A stretch of DNA of 64,000 nt from Clostridiales bacterium. Lineage in GTDB: Bacteria; Bacillota; Clostridia; Lachnospirales; Lachnospiraceae. Shown piece after piece: positions 8,080 to 15,135 of this stretch (its first letter is position 1; each line of letters opens with the position of its first letter). The notes under the pieces are model-generated. The model worked only from the letters and a program-made list of their open reading frames with translations, searched no databases and was not told where the DNA came from. The stretch is from contig JAJBUA010000033.1 of assembly GCA_020860565.1 (NCBI GenBank), forward strand, positions 1 through 64,000. The letters run 5' to 3'. Position numbers and translations under genes: made by a program.

Positions 8080-8388
8080 TTATCGATAGGAAGCTCTCTG
8101 TCTGCTTTGTGCAAATACATCTTCTAACTCCAATTCGTAATAATTTTTGTATATGCCAAGAGGAAAGTCCCGAATATATAGGTCTACATCCTTTTTTGTG
8201 ATTCCATATTTTTCAATATACTTCGAAAACTTTTCTTTTGTATTCTTAACATTTTGATCTGTGTCCAGGTAAGAACTTAAATTTTTTAACAAATCCAGCA
8301 TTTGCAACACATGGACATTCTCAGCTGTCACAGGAACATTCGATCTGCGAACAATATAAGTTCTCTTAGCCCTTGCATGTAGAGGCAT
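8080..8388 (-). CDS. Small hypothetical protein
   Basis: A 102-residue basic and acidic protein (or about 73 residues if translation begins at the internal Met encoded near 8301) that I do not recognise. The C-terminal two thirds are predicted mostly helical, with KNTKEKFSKYIEKYGITKKD and a closing YELELEDVFAQSRQRASYR. The N-terminal 30 residues overlap, on the opposite strand, the remnant of a LysR-type regulator, so the 5' part may be a fusion made by recombination. No convincing ribosome binding site precedes the long start. It could be an accessory gene fragment. Confidence 0.4.
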   Translation of the reverse strand: MPLHARAKRTYIVRRSNVPVTAENVHVLQMLDLLKNLSSYLDTDQNVKNTKEKFSKYIEKYGITKKDVDLYIRDFPLGIYKNYYELELEDVFAQSRQRASYR

Positions 8389-8575
8389 GGGATATGCTTT
8401 TTCTTTCGATATCAGTACGCACTGTTTTAAAAATTATATCCTTCCCCCGCTATACCGCTCCATAGGCTCGTATCCTAGAACTGTCGAGTTCGTTATCGCC
8501 ACCCGCACAGGTTATCAGCTTTCAGAAGCGGAAAAGTCCTTTATTCGATTAGTCACCCGGAAATTTCATTTGTAA
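8355..8575 (+). pseudogene. Remnant of a LysR-type regulator (C-terminal end only)
   Basis: The plus frame reads LACRGMGYAFSFD near the start and later IATRTGYQLSEAEKSFIRLV before a stop. This matches the end of the LysR substrate-binding domain, where a glycine-rich turn is followed about 35 residues later by the typical 'xATrkgYqLSpAExxFI' ending. No helix-turn-helix or first effector lobe is present upstream, where stops close the frame, so only a C-terminal fragment of about 70 residues remains. It lies between an orphan gene and tRNA-Leu and marks past rearrangement here. Confidence 0.5.
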
Positions 8576-8616
8576 GATCAGATTTATATTAAACGATCAT
8601 ATTTATCAAAAAAAGC

Positions 8617-8645
8617 TTGCATAAATACTAAAAATGTGTTATAGT
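8617..8645 (+). promoter_or_regulatory. Promoter of tRNA-Leu
   Basis: TTGCAT (8617-8622) and TATAGT (8640-8645) with a 17-bp spacer; the tRNA begins 11 bp after the -10 box. Confidence 0.75.
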
Positions 8646-8655
8646 ATATGAGTTC

Positions 8656-8739
8656 GCGGAAGTGCTGGAATTGGCAGACAGGCTAGACTAAGGATCTAGT
8701 GGCGGTCACGTCGTGTGGGTTCAAGTCCCATCTTCCGCA
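8656..8739 (+). tRNA. tRNA-Leu (anticodon AAG)
   Basis: The 84-nt sequence folds as a class II tRNA. Acceptor GCGGAAG pairs with CTTCCGC, with discriminator A. The anticodon arm CTAGA/TCTAG encloses loop CTAAGGA, giving anticodon AAG, which reads CUU and, after A34 deamination, other CUN codons. A long variable arm lies between the anticodon arm and the T arm (GTGGG-TTCAAGT-CCCAT). CCA is not encoded. It is a single gene with its own promoter and terminator. Confidence 0.95.
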
Positions 8740-8754
8740 TTTTAGTTTCTATCT

Positions 8755-8790
8755 ATCTACGAGACCAGATGTTTCGTAGATTTTTTTCTT
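8755..8790 (+). terminator. Terminator after tRNA-Leu
   Basis: ATCTACGA (8755-8762) pairs with TCGTAGAT (8774-8781) and is followed by seven T residues. A textbook intrinsic terminator 16 bp after the tRNA. Confidence 0.9.
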
Positions 8791-8875
8791 TAACCTTTAA
8801 AATCTTGAATCATATCAAAGACAAATCCTTATGAAAATTCAAAATTTTTAACAGTATCAGATATATATTTGTTTC

Positions 8876-8904
8876 TTGACAATACAACAAATGTGTTGTA
8901 ATCT
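8876..8904 (+). promoter_or_regulatory. Toxin-antitoxin promoter with palindromic operator
   Basis: TTGACA (8876-8881) and TAATCT (8899-8904) are 17 bp apart. The spacer holds the inverted repeat TACAACA (8883-8889) / TGTTGTA (8894-8900), so an operator lies inside the promoter, as expected for autorepression by the helix-turn-helix antitoxin encoded downstream. Confidence 0.7.
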
Positions 8905-8930
8905 TAAATGAAGGGAAAATTAAAATTTGT

Positions 8931-9260
8931 ATAAACAGAACATTTAAAGAAGTACCGTCTTTTACCACAAAATGGCACTCTCTGGGATTAACCGATGACG
9001 ATTTATGTACGTTAGAAGAAATTCTTTTAAAGGATCCCAAAACAGGAGATGTAATTTCCGGTACTGGTGGTATCCGAAAAATACGCATTCCTTTTATGGA
9101 TACAGGAAAACGCAGTGGTGGTCGTGTTATCTATGTAGATATAGAAATAAAAGAATGTATTTATTTTCTGAATGTTTATATAAAAAGTGAGCAGACTGAT
9201 TTGACAGAAAAAGAAAAGAAACTATTAAAAAAGCTGGTTGAGGTATTAAAGGAGGAATGA
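8931..9260 (+). CDS. HigB/RelE-type toxin with a non-standard or lost start codon
   Basis: The frame encodes about 109 residues: INRTFKEVPSFTTKW at the start, GLTDDDLCTLEE, KTGDVISGTGGIRKIRIPF, RVIYVDIEIKE, and TDLTEKEKKLLKKLVEVLKEE at the end. This order matches RelE/HigB-like mRNA-cleaving toxins as I know them, in which the start is often M-N-R-T-F. Here the Met position is ATA (8931), and no in-frame ATG, GTG or TTG lies between the promoter and the conserved region; only ATT codons at 8919 and 8925 do. An ATG at 8908 opens a nine-codon reading frame in another phase whose sequence would join the toxin after a one-base insertion. The gene may be expressed poorly from a rare start, or may be inactive. 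Its end holds the antitoxin ribosome binding site. Confidence 0.7.
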   Translation: MNRTFKEVPSFTTKWHSLGLTDDDLCTLEEILLKDPKTGDVISGTGGIRKIRIPFMDTGKRSGGRVIYVDIEIKECIYFLNVYIKSEQTDLTEKEKKLLKKLVEVLKEE

Positions 9261-9261
9261 T

Positions 9262-9582
9262 ATGGGATTCTATGAAGATATGCACCAAAGTCTCTTAGAG
9301 GCAATCGAAATGGAGCAGGGAAACATTCCACTCACACAAAAACTAAATATGCCGGCGCCTACATTCATTGCAGCCGAATCTGAAAAAGAATTAATCAATC
9401 GTTTAGTTACTATCCGTAAAGAACAACACATATCTCAAAGCCAAATAGCAGCCCTAACCGGAAATAAGCAGCAGGCCATTTCACGATTAGAAAGTGGTCA
9501 GCACAGCCCATCATTAAAATTATTTGTTAATATAGTAAATGCGTTAGGGTGTGAGGTACAAATTGTTAAAAGAACTAAATAA
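9262..9582 (+). CDS. HigA-type antitoxin, XRE-family helix-turn-helix protein
   Basis: The 106-residue protein has an N-terminal segment of about 45 residues, likely the toxin-binding part, then an XRE helix-turn-helix at about residues 46-98: RLVTIRKEQHISQSQIAALT, NKQQAISRLESGQHSPSLKL, FVNIVNALG. Antitoxins of this kind neutralise the toxin and repress their own promoter. The start follows the toxin stop by one base (TGATATG), and the ribosome binding site AAAGGAGGA is the toxin's last codons, so the two are translationally coupled. Toxin-first order agrees with higBA systems. It is convergent with rplT. Confidence 0.9.
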   Translation: MGFYEDMHQSLLEAIEMEQGNIPLTQKLNMPAPTFIAAESEKELINRLVTIRKEQHISQSQIAALTGNKQQAISRLESGQHSPSLKLFVNIVNALGCEVQIVKRTK

Positions 9583-9633
9583 TATAAAAAAGGACTAATA
9601 TAGAACTAAATATATGAGAATTTATACATGGCC

Positions 9634-9686
9634 TGCACACCCGCAATCTCGGTCCTGTAAAGACGAGATTGCAAATGCGGGGTGCG
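9634..9686. repeat. Long hairpin between convergent antitoxin and rplT genes
   Basis: GCAATCTCG (9643-9651) is inverted at CGAGATTGC (9664-9672), and an outer arm GCACACCC (9634 onward) can pair with GGGGTGC at the far end. Neither strand has a T run after the stem, so it is not a standard intrinsic terminator, although it lies where one is expected for two convergent transcripts. Confidence 0.6.
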
Positions 9687-9737
9687 AAACCATAAATATC
9701 ATTTGTCCGATATACAGATATTAATACCGGATTATCA

Positions 9738-10094
9738 TTAAGCCAGTTTTGCCTTTGCCAGCTCAGCCAGCTTTGCAAATCCCTCTGCATCGTTGACAGC
9801 CATATCCGCCAGGATCTTGCGGTTCAGATCAACCTCTGCCAGCTTCAGACCATACATAAACTTGGAATAAGAAAGACCGTTGATCCGTGCCGCCGCGTTG
9901 ATACGGGCAATCCACAATGCGCGGAACTGTCTCTTTCTCTGCTTACGTCCGGCATAAGAGCTGGTAAGTGCTCTCATTACGGACTGTTTTGCGATTCTAT
10001 ACTGCTTGGAACGTGCTCCTCTGTAACCCTTTGCCAGCTTCAGCACTCTCTTATGTCTCTTTTTTGCGTTTAAACCGCCTTTAATTCTTGCCAT
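9738..10094 (-). CDS. rplT: 50S ribosomal protein L20
   Basis: The 118-residue protein [20 protein letters not shown] is L20, which binds 23S rRNA early in large-subunit assembly and, in bacteria, controls its own operon through the mRNA leader. The length is standard. The basic N-terminal tail and the [20 protein letters not shown] segment are family hallmarks. It is the last gene of the infC-rpmI-rplT operon, 31 bp after rpmI, with an AGGAGG-type site before the ATG. Confidence 0.99.
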   Translation of the reverse strand: MARIKGGLNAKKRHKRVLKLAKGYRGARSKQYRIAKQSVMRALTSSYAGRKQRKRQFRALWIARINAAARINGLSYSKFMYGLKLAEVDLNRKILADMAVNDAEGFAKLAELAKAKLA

Positions 10095-10125
10095 TGCGTT
10101 TTTCCTCCTTCTTTCCTGATCAATC

Positions 10126-10323
10126 CTACAGATACGGCAGAATCTTCTTCATTACTTTCTCGTTTGTGATATCAGTGACCGTACTCTTTCTGAGATTTCT
10201 CTTTCTCTTCGGGGATTTCTTAGTCAGAATATGAGATTTATATGCTTTATTTCTTTTCAGCTTACCGGTACCGGTCAGTTTGAAACGCTTTGCAGCCGCT
10301 CTCTTGGTTTTTAATTTAGGCAT
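10126..10323 (-). CDS. rpmI: 50S ribosomal protein L35
   Basis: The 65-residue basic protein [20 protein letters not shown] matches L35 over its full length, including [15 protein letters not shown] and the KKILPYL ending. It is a structural protein of the large subunit. It lies between infC (31 bp upstream) and rplT (31 bp downstream), so the three are one operon. An AAGGAGGAA site precedes the start. Confidence 0.99.
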   Translation of the reverse strand: MPKLKTKRAAAKRFKLTGTGKLKRNKAYKSHILTKKSPKRKRNLRKSTVTDITNEKVMKKILPYL

Positions 10324-10354
10324 GATTCCTTCCTCCTTAATTTACATTGGTCTT

Positions 10355-10861
10355 TTACTTCTTCGCAGTTAAAAACATAACCAGGCTTCTTCCCTCAACC
10401 TTTGACGGTTTGTCGATGACCGCAATATCCTTTAACGTCTCTGCAAAATCATCAAGAATATACCTCGACTTTGACATATGAGCCATCTCACGGCCGCGGA
10501 AACGAAGCGAAACCTTTACCTTATCGCCCTTTTCCAGAAACTTGCGCGCCGCACTTACCTTGGTATTCAAGTCATTGGTGTCGATATTCGGAGTCAGGCG
10601 AACCTCTTTGACCTCAATGATCCTCTGCTTCTTCCTGGCATCCTTTTCTTTTCTGGCCATTTCGTAACGATATTTTCCATAGTCAATAATCTTACAAACC
10701 GGCGGTTTTGCGTTCGGAGCGATCTTTACCAGATCGAGTTCCGCCTCCTGCGCCATCTTGTAAGCATCTCTGGAAGACATAATACCAAGCTGCTCTCCAT
10801 TCTCCCCAATCAAACGAACTTCTCTGTCACGAATCTGTTCGTTAACCATTAAATCACTAAT
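10355..10861 (-). CDS. infC: Translation initiation factor IF-3 (ATT start)
   Basis: The 168-residue protein is IF-3, which binds the 30S subunit, blocks premature 50S joining and checks the initiator tRNA. It contains VNEQIRDREVRLI, GIMSSRDAYKMA, PPVCKIIDYGKYRYE at the N-domain/linker, and the C-domain with FRGREMAHMSKSR. I place the start at the ATT at 10861: GGAGGT lies 8 nt before it, whereas an ATG at 10849 is too far from any such site. Bacterial IF-3 genes commonly use ATT, which lets IF-3 repress its own translation by rejecting non-AUG starts. The product would begin M-S-D-L-M-V-N-E-Q. It heads the operon after a leader of about 320 nt. Confidence 0.96.
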   Translation of the reverse strand: MSDLMVNEQIRDREVRLIGENGEQLGIMSSRDAYKMAQEAELDLVKIAPNAKPPVCKIIDYGKYRYEMARKEKDARKKQRIIEVKEVRLTPNIDTNDLNTKVSAARKFLEKGDKVKVSLRFRGREMAHMSKSRYILDDFAETLKDIAVIDKPSKVEGRSLVMFLTAKK

Positions 10862-10940
10862 CGTTGTACACCTCCATTTGTCAAAAATCTGATTGATGTT
10901 TCACTGCTTCCGATCAGTCCCACCGAATTCCCTATGCGGC

Positions 10941-11036
10941 TTTGAAATTCCTCAATCGAGCAGGATGACTTTTCCTGCTCGCCCGCGCGGGGCGCGTCCA
11001 GCGACAGCTGGAAAACTTCCTTTCGCGCCCCTGTGC
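10941..11036 (-). ncRNA. Structured element L1 (shared with 21571-21704)
   Basis: Two stacked hairpins: CGAGCAGGA/TCCTGCTCG (10957-10965, 10973-10981), and GGGGCGCG/CGCGCCCC (10989-10996, 11024-11031) enclosing TCCAGC-gaca-GCTGGA, with an unpaired segment containing AACTTCCTTT. The same layout with compensatory changes occurs upstream of the fbpB-like gene, in the same orientation to its downstream gene and also just after a terminator hairpin. The strand and function are not proven. It may be an RNA element or a dispersed repeat. Confidence 0.55.
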
Positions 11037-11037
11037 A

Positions 11038-11066
11038 TAAAAAAATGAATAGATACAAATCTATCC
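11038..11066 (-). terminator. Terminator in the infC leader
   Basis: On the minus strand ATAGAT (from 11064) pairs with ATCTAT across a four-base loop, followed by TCATTTTTTTA. It lies about 180 nt before the infC start, so it is a candidate for the attenuator of the operon. Confidence 0.65.
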
Positions 11067-11186
11067 ATCCTCATAAGTACACAACGGAAATATCCGTCAA
11101 TGTCTCTCTGTTATGAACCAGGGTCACGCGATTGTGCCGAGGTGAGGTGGATACCTGCTTTCCTGAGTTGTTTTCACAACATGTTT

Positions 11187-11214
11187 ATTATACAATGATA
11201 TTCCGGAATGTCAA
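11187..11214 (-). promoter_or_regulatory. Promoter of the infC operon
   Basis: On the minus strand TTGACA (11214-11209) and TATAAT (11192-11187) with a 16-bp spacer: both boxes are perfect consensus. It gives the long leader before infC. Confidence 0.85.
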
Positions 11215-11301
11215 GTAAAATCTCATGAAAAATAGTGATCATTCTCTATAAAAATTGCCGGCAATCCGTAAAAATCTTACGGACCGCCGACAGTTTCATA
11301 C

Positions 11302-12018
11302 TTAAGAAGTCTTTCCGTCAGCAACGTGAGACTCGAGAAAATCACTCTGATGAATCTTCATTAATTTTGAAGCTCTTTCTGCGTCATGATGCTCAATTGC
11401 GTCGGTCATCTGCATATGGTCACACACGCCGCTCGTATAACCAAATTCATTGTTTGCCAGAACCAACAACTCATGAATCGAAAACAGGCCCTGCATAATA
11501 TCGATCAAAAAGACATTCCCCAGAAAACGGACAAGCGCCATATGGAACTCTACTTCTTTCCGGATAAACAGTTCCTGATCTCCCACTGCCTCGAACTGTT
11601 CCCGGTTAATACTTTTCAGCTGCTCAATTAATTCCGACGTCGCCGAACCGGCAACATCGTAAATGATCTGCGGCTCGATATATCGCCGCACCTGCCGCCA
11701 TTTCCGGAATGTTTCGATATCTATGCTCACGGATGACGGATCTCTCGTTTCTCTCAGCATAATCGATTCTGTTCCCAATGCCGACAATACTGGTTCAACC
11801 GATCGGACAAAGGTTCCTTTTCCCCTCTGTGTTTCCAGCACACCGAGAACGTTGTATTTCTGGATCGCTGCCCGTATACTTGTCCGACTGCATCCCAGTT
11901 CAGCACAAAGTTCATTTTCCGACGGAAGTTTACTTCCGACCGTCCATGTGCCGGTTGCCAGCTTTCCTTTGATATGTTTCATAACCTGTTCGGTTACATT
12001 GACTCCGCTCAATCCCAT
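11302..12018 (-). CDS. GntR/FadR-family regulator with FCD domain
   Basis: The 238-residue protein has an N-terminal winged helix-turn-helix (about residues 8-70, with GSKLPSENELCAELGCSRTS and ETQRGKGTFV) and a C-terminal all-helical FCD ligand domain (about 95-225), whose metal-ligand pattern is seen in the EVEFHMAL His and the C-terminal DAIEHHDAE His. Such regulators sense organic or sugar acids. The ATG at 12018 is preferred, with GAGG 10 nt upstream; a TTG two codons earlier is possible. It is the last gene of the TRAP cluster and probably binds the two identical sites at 15241-15256 and 15432-15447, whose TTGTATTACA core fits GntR operators. That target is inferred. Confidence 0.88.
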   Translation of the reverse strand: MGLSGVNVTEQVMKHIKGKLATGTWTVGSKLPSENELCAELGCSRTSIRAAIQKYNVLGVLETQRGKGTFVRSVEPVLSALGTESIMLRETRDPSSVSIDIETFRKWRQVRRYIEPQIIYDVAGSATSELIEQLKSINREQFEAVGDQELFIRKEVEFHMALVRFLGNVFLIDIMQGLFSIHELLVLANNEFGYTSGVCDHMQMTDAIEHHDAERASKLMKIHQSDFLESHVADGKTS

Positions 12019-12129
12019 ACGCAAAAAACCTCAATTTTCAAACCATTTTTGTATCTGTTATTTATTATACTCGTTGTTTTTTACATCCGCAAGCATTTTC
12101 CTTTTTCGGTCGATCTGTCTCCGGCAAAA

Positions 12130-13410
12130 TCATGCCACCAGCATAGGCAGTGTCGTTGTAAGCGGGGGAATATAAGCAACAAGCATCATTACAATGAAGA
12201 ACAGCAAAATTAACGGCCACATATCTTTCACCAGTTTCGCCAGAGAGACTCCCCCGACGGAGCTTGCGATAAAAAGCGTCGCTCCTACCGGCGGCGTAAT
12301 CCCGCCGAAGATAAAGGTAAGTACCATTACCATGCCAAAGTGAATGCTGTCAAAACCAAAGCTTGCCGCCAACGGCTGGAAAATCGGAACCATAATGATC
12401 GCAGCCGGCGTTGTATCCATAAAACAGCCGATAATCATCATCGCTACAATCATCAGGAACATAATGATGTAAGGATTGCTGGTCAGTCCTGCAATAAAGA
12501 TGCTCAGCTTATTGGGCACCTGGAGGATTGCAATACAATAACTGAATGCGCTGGTCGACGAAAAGATCAAAGAGCTCTGTCCTACCATAAAAGCCGTTGA
12601 TTTTATCGTATCCGTTAGATCGCTCAGATGAAATTCGCGATAATAAAACACGCCGATCAAAACACCATACAGCCCAGCCACTGCTCCTGCTTCTGTAGCT
12701 GTGAAAACTCCGCTGAGTGTCCCGCCGATAATAATACCGGGCATGATAAGAGCAGGGATCGCGTCTGCCGCGGCAATCACCAATCTTTTCAGATTGAACT
12801 TCGGCCGGTAATTCCCATCGCAGTGTTCTGGATCTGTCTTCGCCTTATAATAGCAGTACAGCATCTGTGACACGCAGACCATCAGCCCGGGCACTACACC
12901 GGCAATAAAAAGCTTACCGCAGGAAATGCCTGTAATGGAAGAATACAGTACCATCAGAATCGAAGGCGGAATAATGGACCCGATTGTCGCGGAAGCACAG
13001 GTAATCGCCGTAGCATAGGGACGGCTGTATCCGGCCTCCGTCATTCCGCTGATCTCCATGACGCCGAGGGAAGCCACATCTGCCGACGTAGACCCGGAAA
13101 TGCCTGCGAACATGGTCGAAGCAAGGACATTCACCAGTGCCAGGCCGCCGGCCAGAAAGCCTACAATCTCCGAAGCGAAATTAAAAATTCTCCGTGTAAT
13201 TCCGCATCGGTTCATAATTTCTCCGGCAAAAATATACAGCGGTATTGCCATCAGTGAGAATGAATCAACTCCCGCAAACATTCGCTGAGGTATCGTCAGG
13301 ACGTCCATTCCCTGACTCATCAAATACAGCATTGAGGAGATGCCCATAACCGCCGCAACCGGTATGCCAACCAACAGCATGGCAAAAAAGGAAACAAATA
13401 AAATTGTCAT
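12130..13410 (-). CDS. TRAP transporter large permease subunit (DctM-type)
   Basis: The 426-residue membrane protein has about 11-12 hydrophobic helices and the DctM hallmarks: MAIPLYIFAGEIMNRCGI near residue 55, ASATIGSIIPPSILMVLY near 135, and FGGITPPVGATLF near 380. It is the ion-driven translocation subunit of a tripartite ATP-independent periplasmic-type transporter. Its ATG overlaps the end of the small-subunit gene by four bases, so the two are translationally coupled. Context with an acid-sugar dehydratase and a GntR/FCD regulator suggests a sugar acid as cargo. Confidence 0.95.
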   Translation of the reverse strand: MTILFVSFFAMLLVGIPVAAVMGISSMLYLMSQGMDVLTIPQRMFAGVDSFSLMAIPLYIFAGEIMNRCGITRRIFNFASEIVGFLAGGLALVNVLASTMFAGISGSTSADVASLGVMEISGMTEAGYSRPYATAITCASATIGSIIPPSILMVLYSSITGISCGKLFIAGVVPGLMVCVSQMLYCYYKAKTDPEHCDGNYRPKFNLKRLVIAAADAIPALIMPGIIIGGTLSGVFTATEAGAVAGLYGVLIGVFYYREFHLSDLTDTIKSTAFMVGQSSLIFSSTSAFSYCIAILQVPNKLSIFIAGLTSNPYIIMFLMIVAMMIIGCFMDTTPAAIIMVPIFQPLAASFGFDSIHFGMVMVLTFIFGGITPPVGATLFIASSVGGVSLAKLVKDMWPLILLFFIVMMLVAYIPPLTTTLPMLVA

Positions 13411-13922
13411 GACAGCATGTCCTCCTCTTTATTTCTGTTTTTCTTTTTATCACCTTTCAGATAAAGTACAAAATTGATGAATGACTCCAATGTGACGCCC
13501 GCACAGCCGAACGCCATAATAAAATACGGAACCGCCATCGGAATCTGCATCGCAGATGACTTAATATTGACATTGGCAATCGCCATCCTGCATGTCTCAT
13601 ACGTTACAATCGCGAAAAAAACTCCCATAAAGATACGACCGATCTGTTCAATCACCATCTGTATGGTTTCCGGAAATAATCCGGTGAAAAAGTCCACATG
13701 GATATGTTTATCTTCCTTTGTCGTAAAGATAGCGCCAAGAAATATCAAAGACACAAAGCAATATCGTCCCATTTCAACAGAAATAACAATCGGGCTGTTG
13801 AAAAAGTAACGCATGATGACATTTAAATTTGTAATGCCAAACATCAGCAGGAAGAGAACAACAATCACTCCCATCAGTAATTTATTGATCAGTTCTGTAA
13901 GTTTTTTTAACTGTGCCAGCAT
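13407..13922 (-). CDS. TRAP transporter small permease subunit (DctQ-type)
   Basis: The 171-residue protein has four predicted membrane helices: about 15-35, 50-70, 90-110 and 130-150. FGITNLNVIMRYFFNSP and EMGRYCFVSLIFLGA are typical of DctQ, which pairs with the large subunit and with the binding protein. Its end overlaps the DctM start by four bases. An intrinsic terminator sits between it and dctP, so the membrane subunits are likely made at a lower level than the binding protein. Confidence 0.9.
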   Translation of the reverse strand: MLAQLKKLTELINKLLMGVIVVLFLLMFGITNLNVIMRYFFNSPIVISVEMGRYCFVSLIFLGAIFTTKEDKHIHVDFFTGLFPETIQMVIEQIGRIFMGVFFAIVTYETCRMAIANVNIKSSAMQIPMAVPYFIMAFGCAGVTLESFINFVLYLKGDKKKNRNKEEDMLS

Positions 13923-13956
13923 GGCAATTTCCTACCCCTTTCCGAAATCTTAGTCC

Positions 13957-13994
13957 GAAAAAATCCAGGGCAGGCAGTGAGATCACCTGCCCTG
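13957..13994 (-). terminator. Intercistronic terminator between dctP and dctQ
   Basis: CAGGGCAGG (13966-13974) and CCTGCCCTG (13986-13994) form a perfect 9-bp stem. In the minus direction it is followed by six T residues. It is strong enough to end most transcripts after dctP, leaving partial read-through into dctQM. Confidence 0.85.
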
Positions 13995-14007
13995 ACCACG
14001 GAATATC

Positions 14008-15135
14008 CTAGTTCAGCGATTGCTGTACCAAATCAAACAGTGTCTGCGCCTCTTCGGAATCCATGAAATCATATGCATTATAGTCAATCTTTGCTCTCAT
14101 GGACTCGATATCAGATTCGACAAACTCCATTCCCTTTTCCTTCAGCTGGTCACGATAATCCTGGTCTGTCGTCTTGGTCGTCTCAAGACCAAAATGAGAT
14201 GCGTCCAGGCCGGCCTGCAGCAGCAGATTCTGCTCGTCCTCGTTCAGGCCATCGAACACTTTAGCCGACATGGAGAAGGTCGTCGGGGCGTTCAGATGAT
14301 TTGTCATATTGAAATATGGCGCCACTTCAAAGAACGAGTTATTCAGGCACGCATCCGGGGTGTTCTCAAGTCCGCTGACAACGCCGGTATCAATTGCTGT
14401 ATAAACTTCACCCATGGCAAGAGGAGTCGGCGCTGCTCCCATCATCTTAAACGTATCTACATAAAGAGAAGACTCCGGAACACGGATCTTTACTCCCGCA
14501 AGATCATCAACCGTATTGATTGCTTTCGTCATATACATATTGCGGAAAGCCATTACATAGTAGCCCAGATTTTTCACCTTAGCCACATCCAGGAACTGCT
14601 GTGAAGCATATTCGCCGGCCTCGCCTTCCAGAACTGCCTGCACCTGATCATAATCCTCATACATATAAGGAAGAATCAGCGCTCCCACCTGAGGAATCGA
14701 ATTTACATAAAACTCTACTGCGATAATGGCCATATCCAGCGTTCCCGCAGTAAGAGCCTCCAGGTTCTGCGCCTCGCTCCCGAGTGAAGAGCCTTCAAAC
14801 ACATTAATCGTGATCTTCCCGCCGGAAAGCTCATTCGCACGATCAGCAAGATAATGTGCCACATCGGACAGAGCGCTTCCCGATGTCGCCGTCGTCGACA
14901 GAGAAAACGTATGCTCACCGACGTTATCTGCGTTAAATTCATATGTCAGTTCCTCGGGCTCAGCCGCTTCTGTTGCTTCTGTCTCACCACTTTCCTCAAC
15001 TTTTGTTTCCTGTGTTTCCGCAGCTGTCGTCACCGTCGCAGTGGTGGCATTTGTGGTCGACGTATTGTTGAGACATCCCGTCAGGGAACTCATGGTCACA
15101 GCAGCTGCCATTAATAATGCAAGTTTCTTTTTCAT
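14008..15135 (-). CDS. TRAP transporter solute-binding lipoprotein (DctP-type)
   Basis: The 375-residue protein has a lipoprotein signal peptide with lipobox LTGC ending at about Cys21, then a low-complexity Thr/Glu/Ala linker (to about residue 65), then a DctP domain. FEGSSLGSEAQNLEALTAGT, KIRVPESSLYVDTFKMMGA and MGEVYTAIDTGVVSGLENTP are the family motifs, the second holding the Arg that salt-bridges the carboxylate of organic-acid ligands. It binds the substrate outside the membrane and delivers it to DctQM. It has its own strong promoter (15264-15292) with an operator just downstream. Confidence 0.94.
   Translation of the reverse strand: MKKKLALLMAAAVTMSSLTGCLNNTSTTNATTATVTTAAETQETKVEESGETEATEAAEPEELTYEFNADNVGEHTFSLSTTATSGSALSDVAHYLADRANELSGGKITINVFEGSSLGSEAQNLEALTAGTLDMAIIAVEFYVNSIPQVGALILPYMYEDYDQVQAVLEGEAGEYASQQFLDVAKVKNLGYYVMAFRNMYMTKAINTVDDLAGVKIRVPESSLYVDTFKMMGAAPTPLAMGEVYTAIDTGVVSGLENTPDACLNNSFFEVAPYFNMTNHLNAPTTFSMSAKVFDGLNEDEQNLLLQAGLDASHFGLETTKTTDQDYRDQLKEKGMEFVESDIESMRAKIDYNAYDFMDSEEAQTLFDLVQQSLN

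Larger units (their letters stand above)
10862..11180 (-). promoter_or_regulatory. infC-rpmI-rplT leader, putative L20-type attenuation region
   Basis: About 320 nt of untranslated leader follow the promoter at 11187-11214. Reading in the minus direction it holds a GTTGT/ACAAC hairpin, then an internal region with GGTATCCACCTCACC, an intrinsic terminator (11038-11066), then the structured element at 10941-11036, and finally the infC ribosome binding site. In Firmicutes this operon is controlled by L20-dependent premature termination; a terminator placed before infC agrees with that. The exact L20 site was not identified. Confidence 0.55.

Noticed and set aside
10849-11058. Small minus-strand frame (69 codons) in the infC leader
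   Set aside because: It covers the terminator and structured element L1. The same frame is not kept in element L2, so it is not a coding region.
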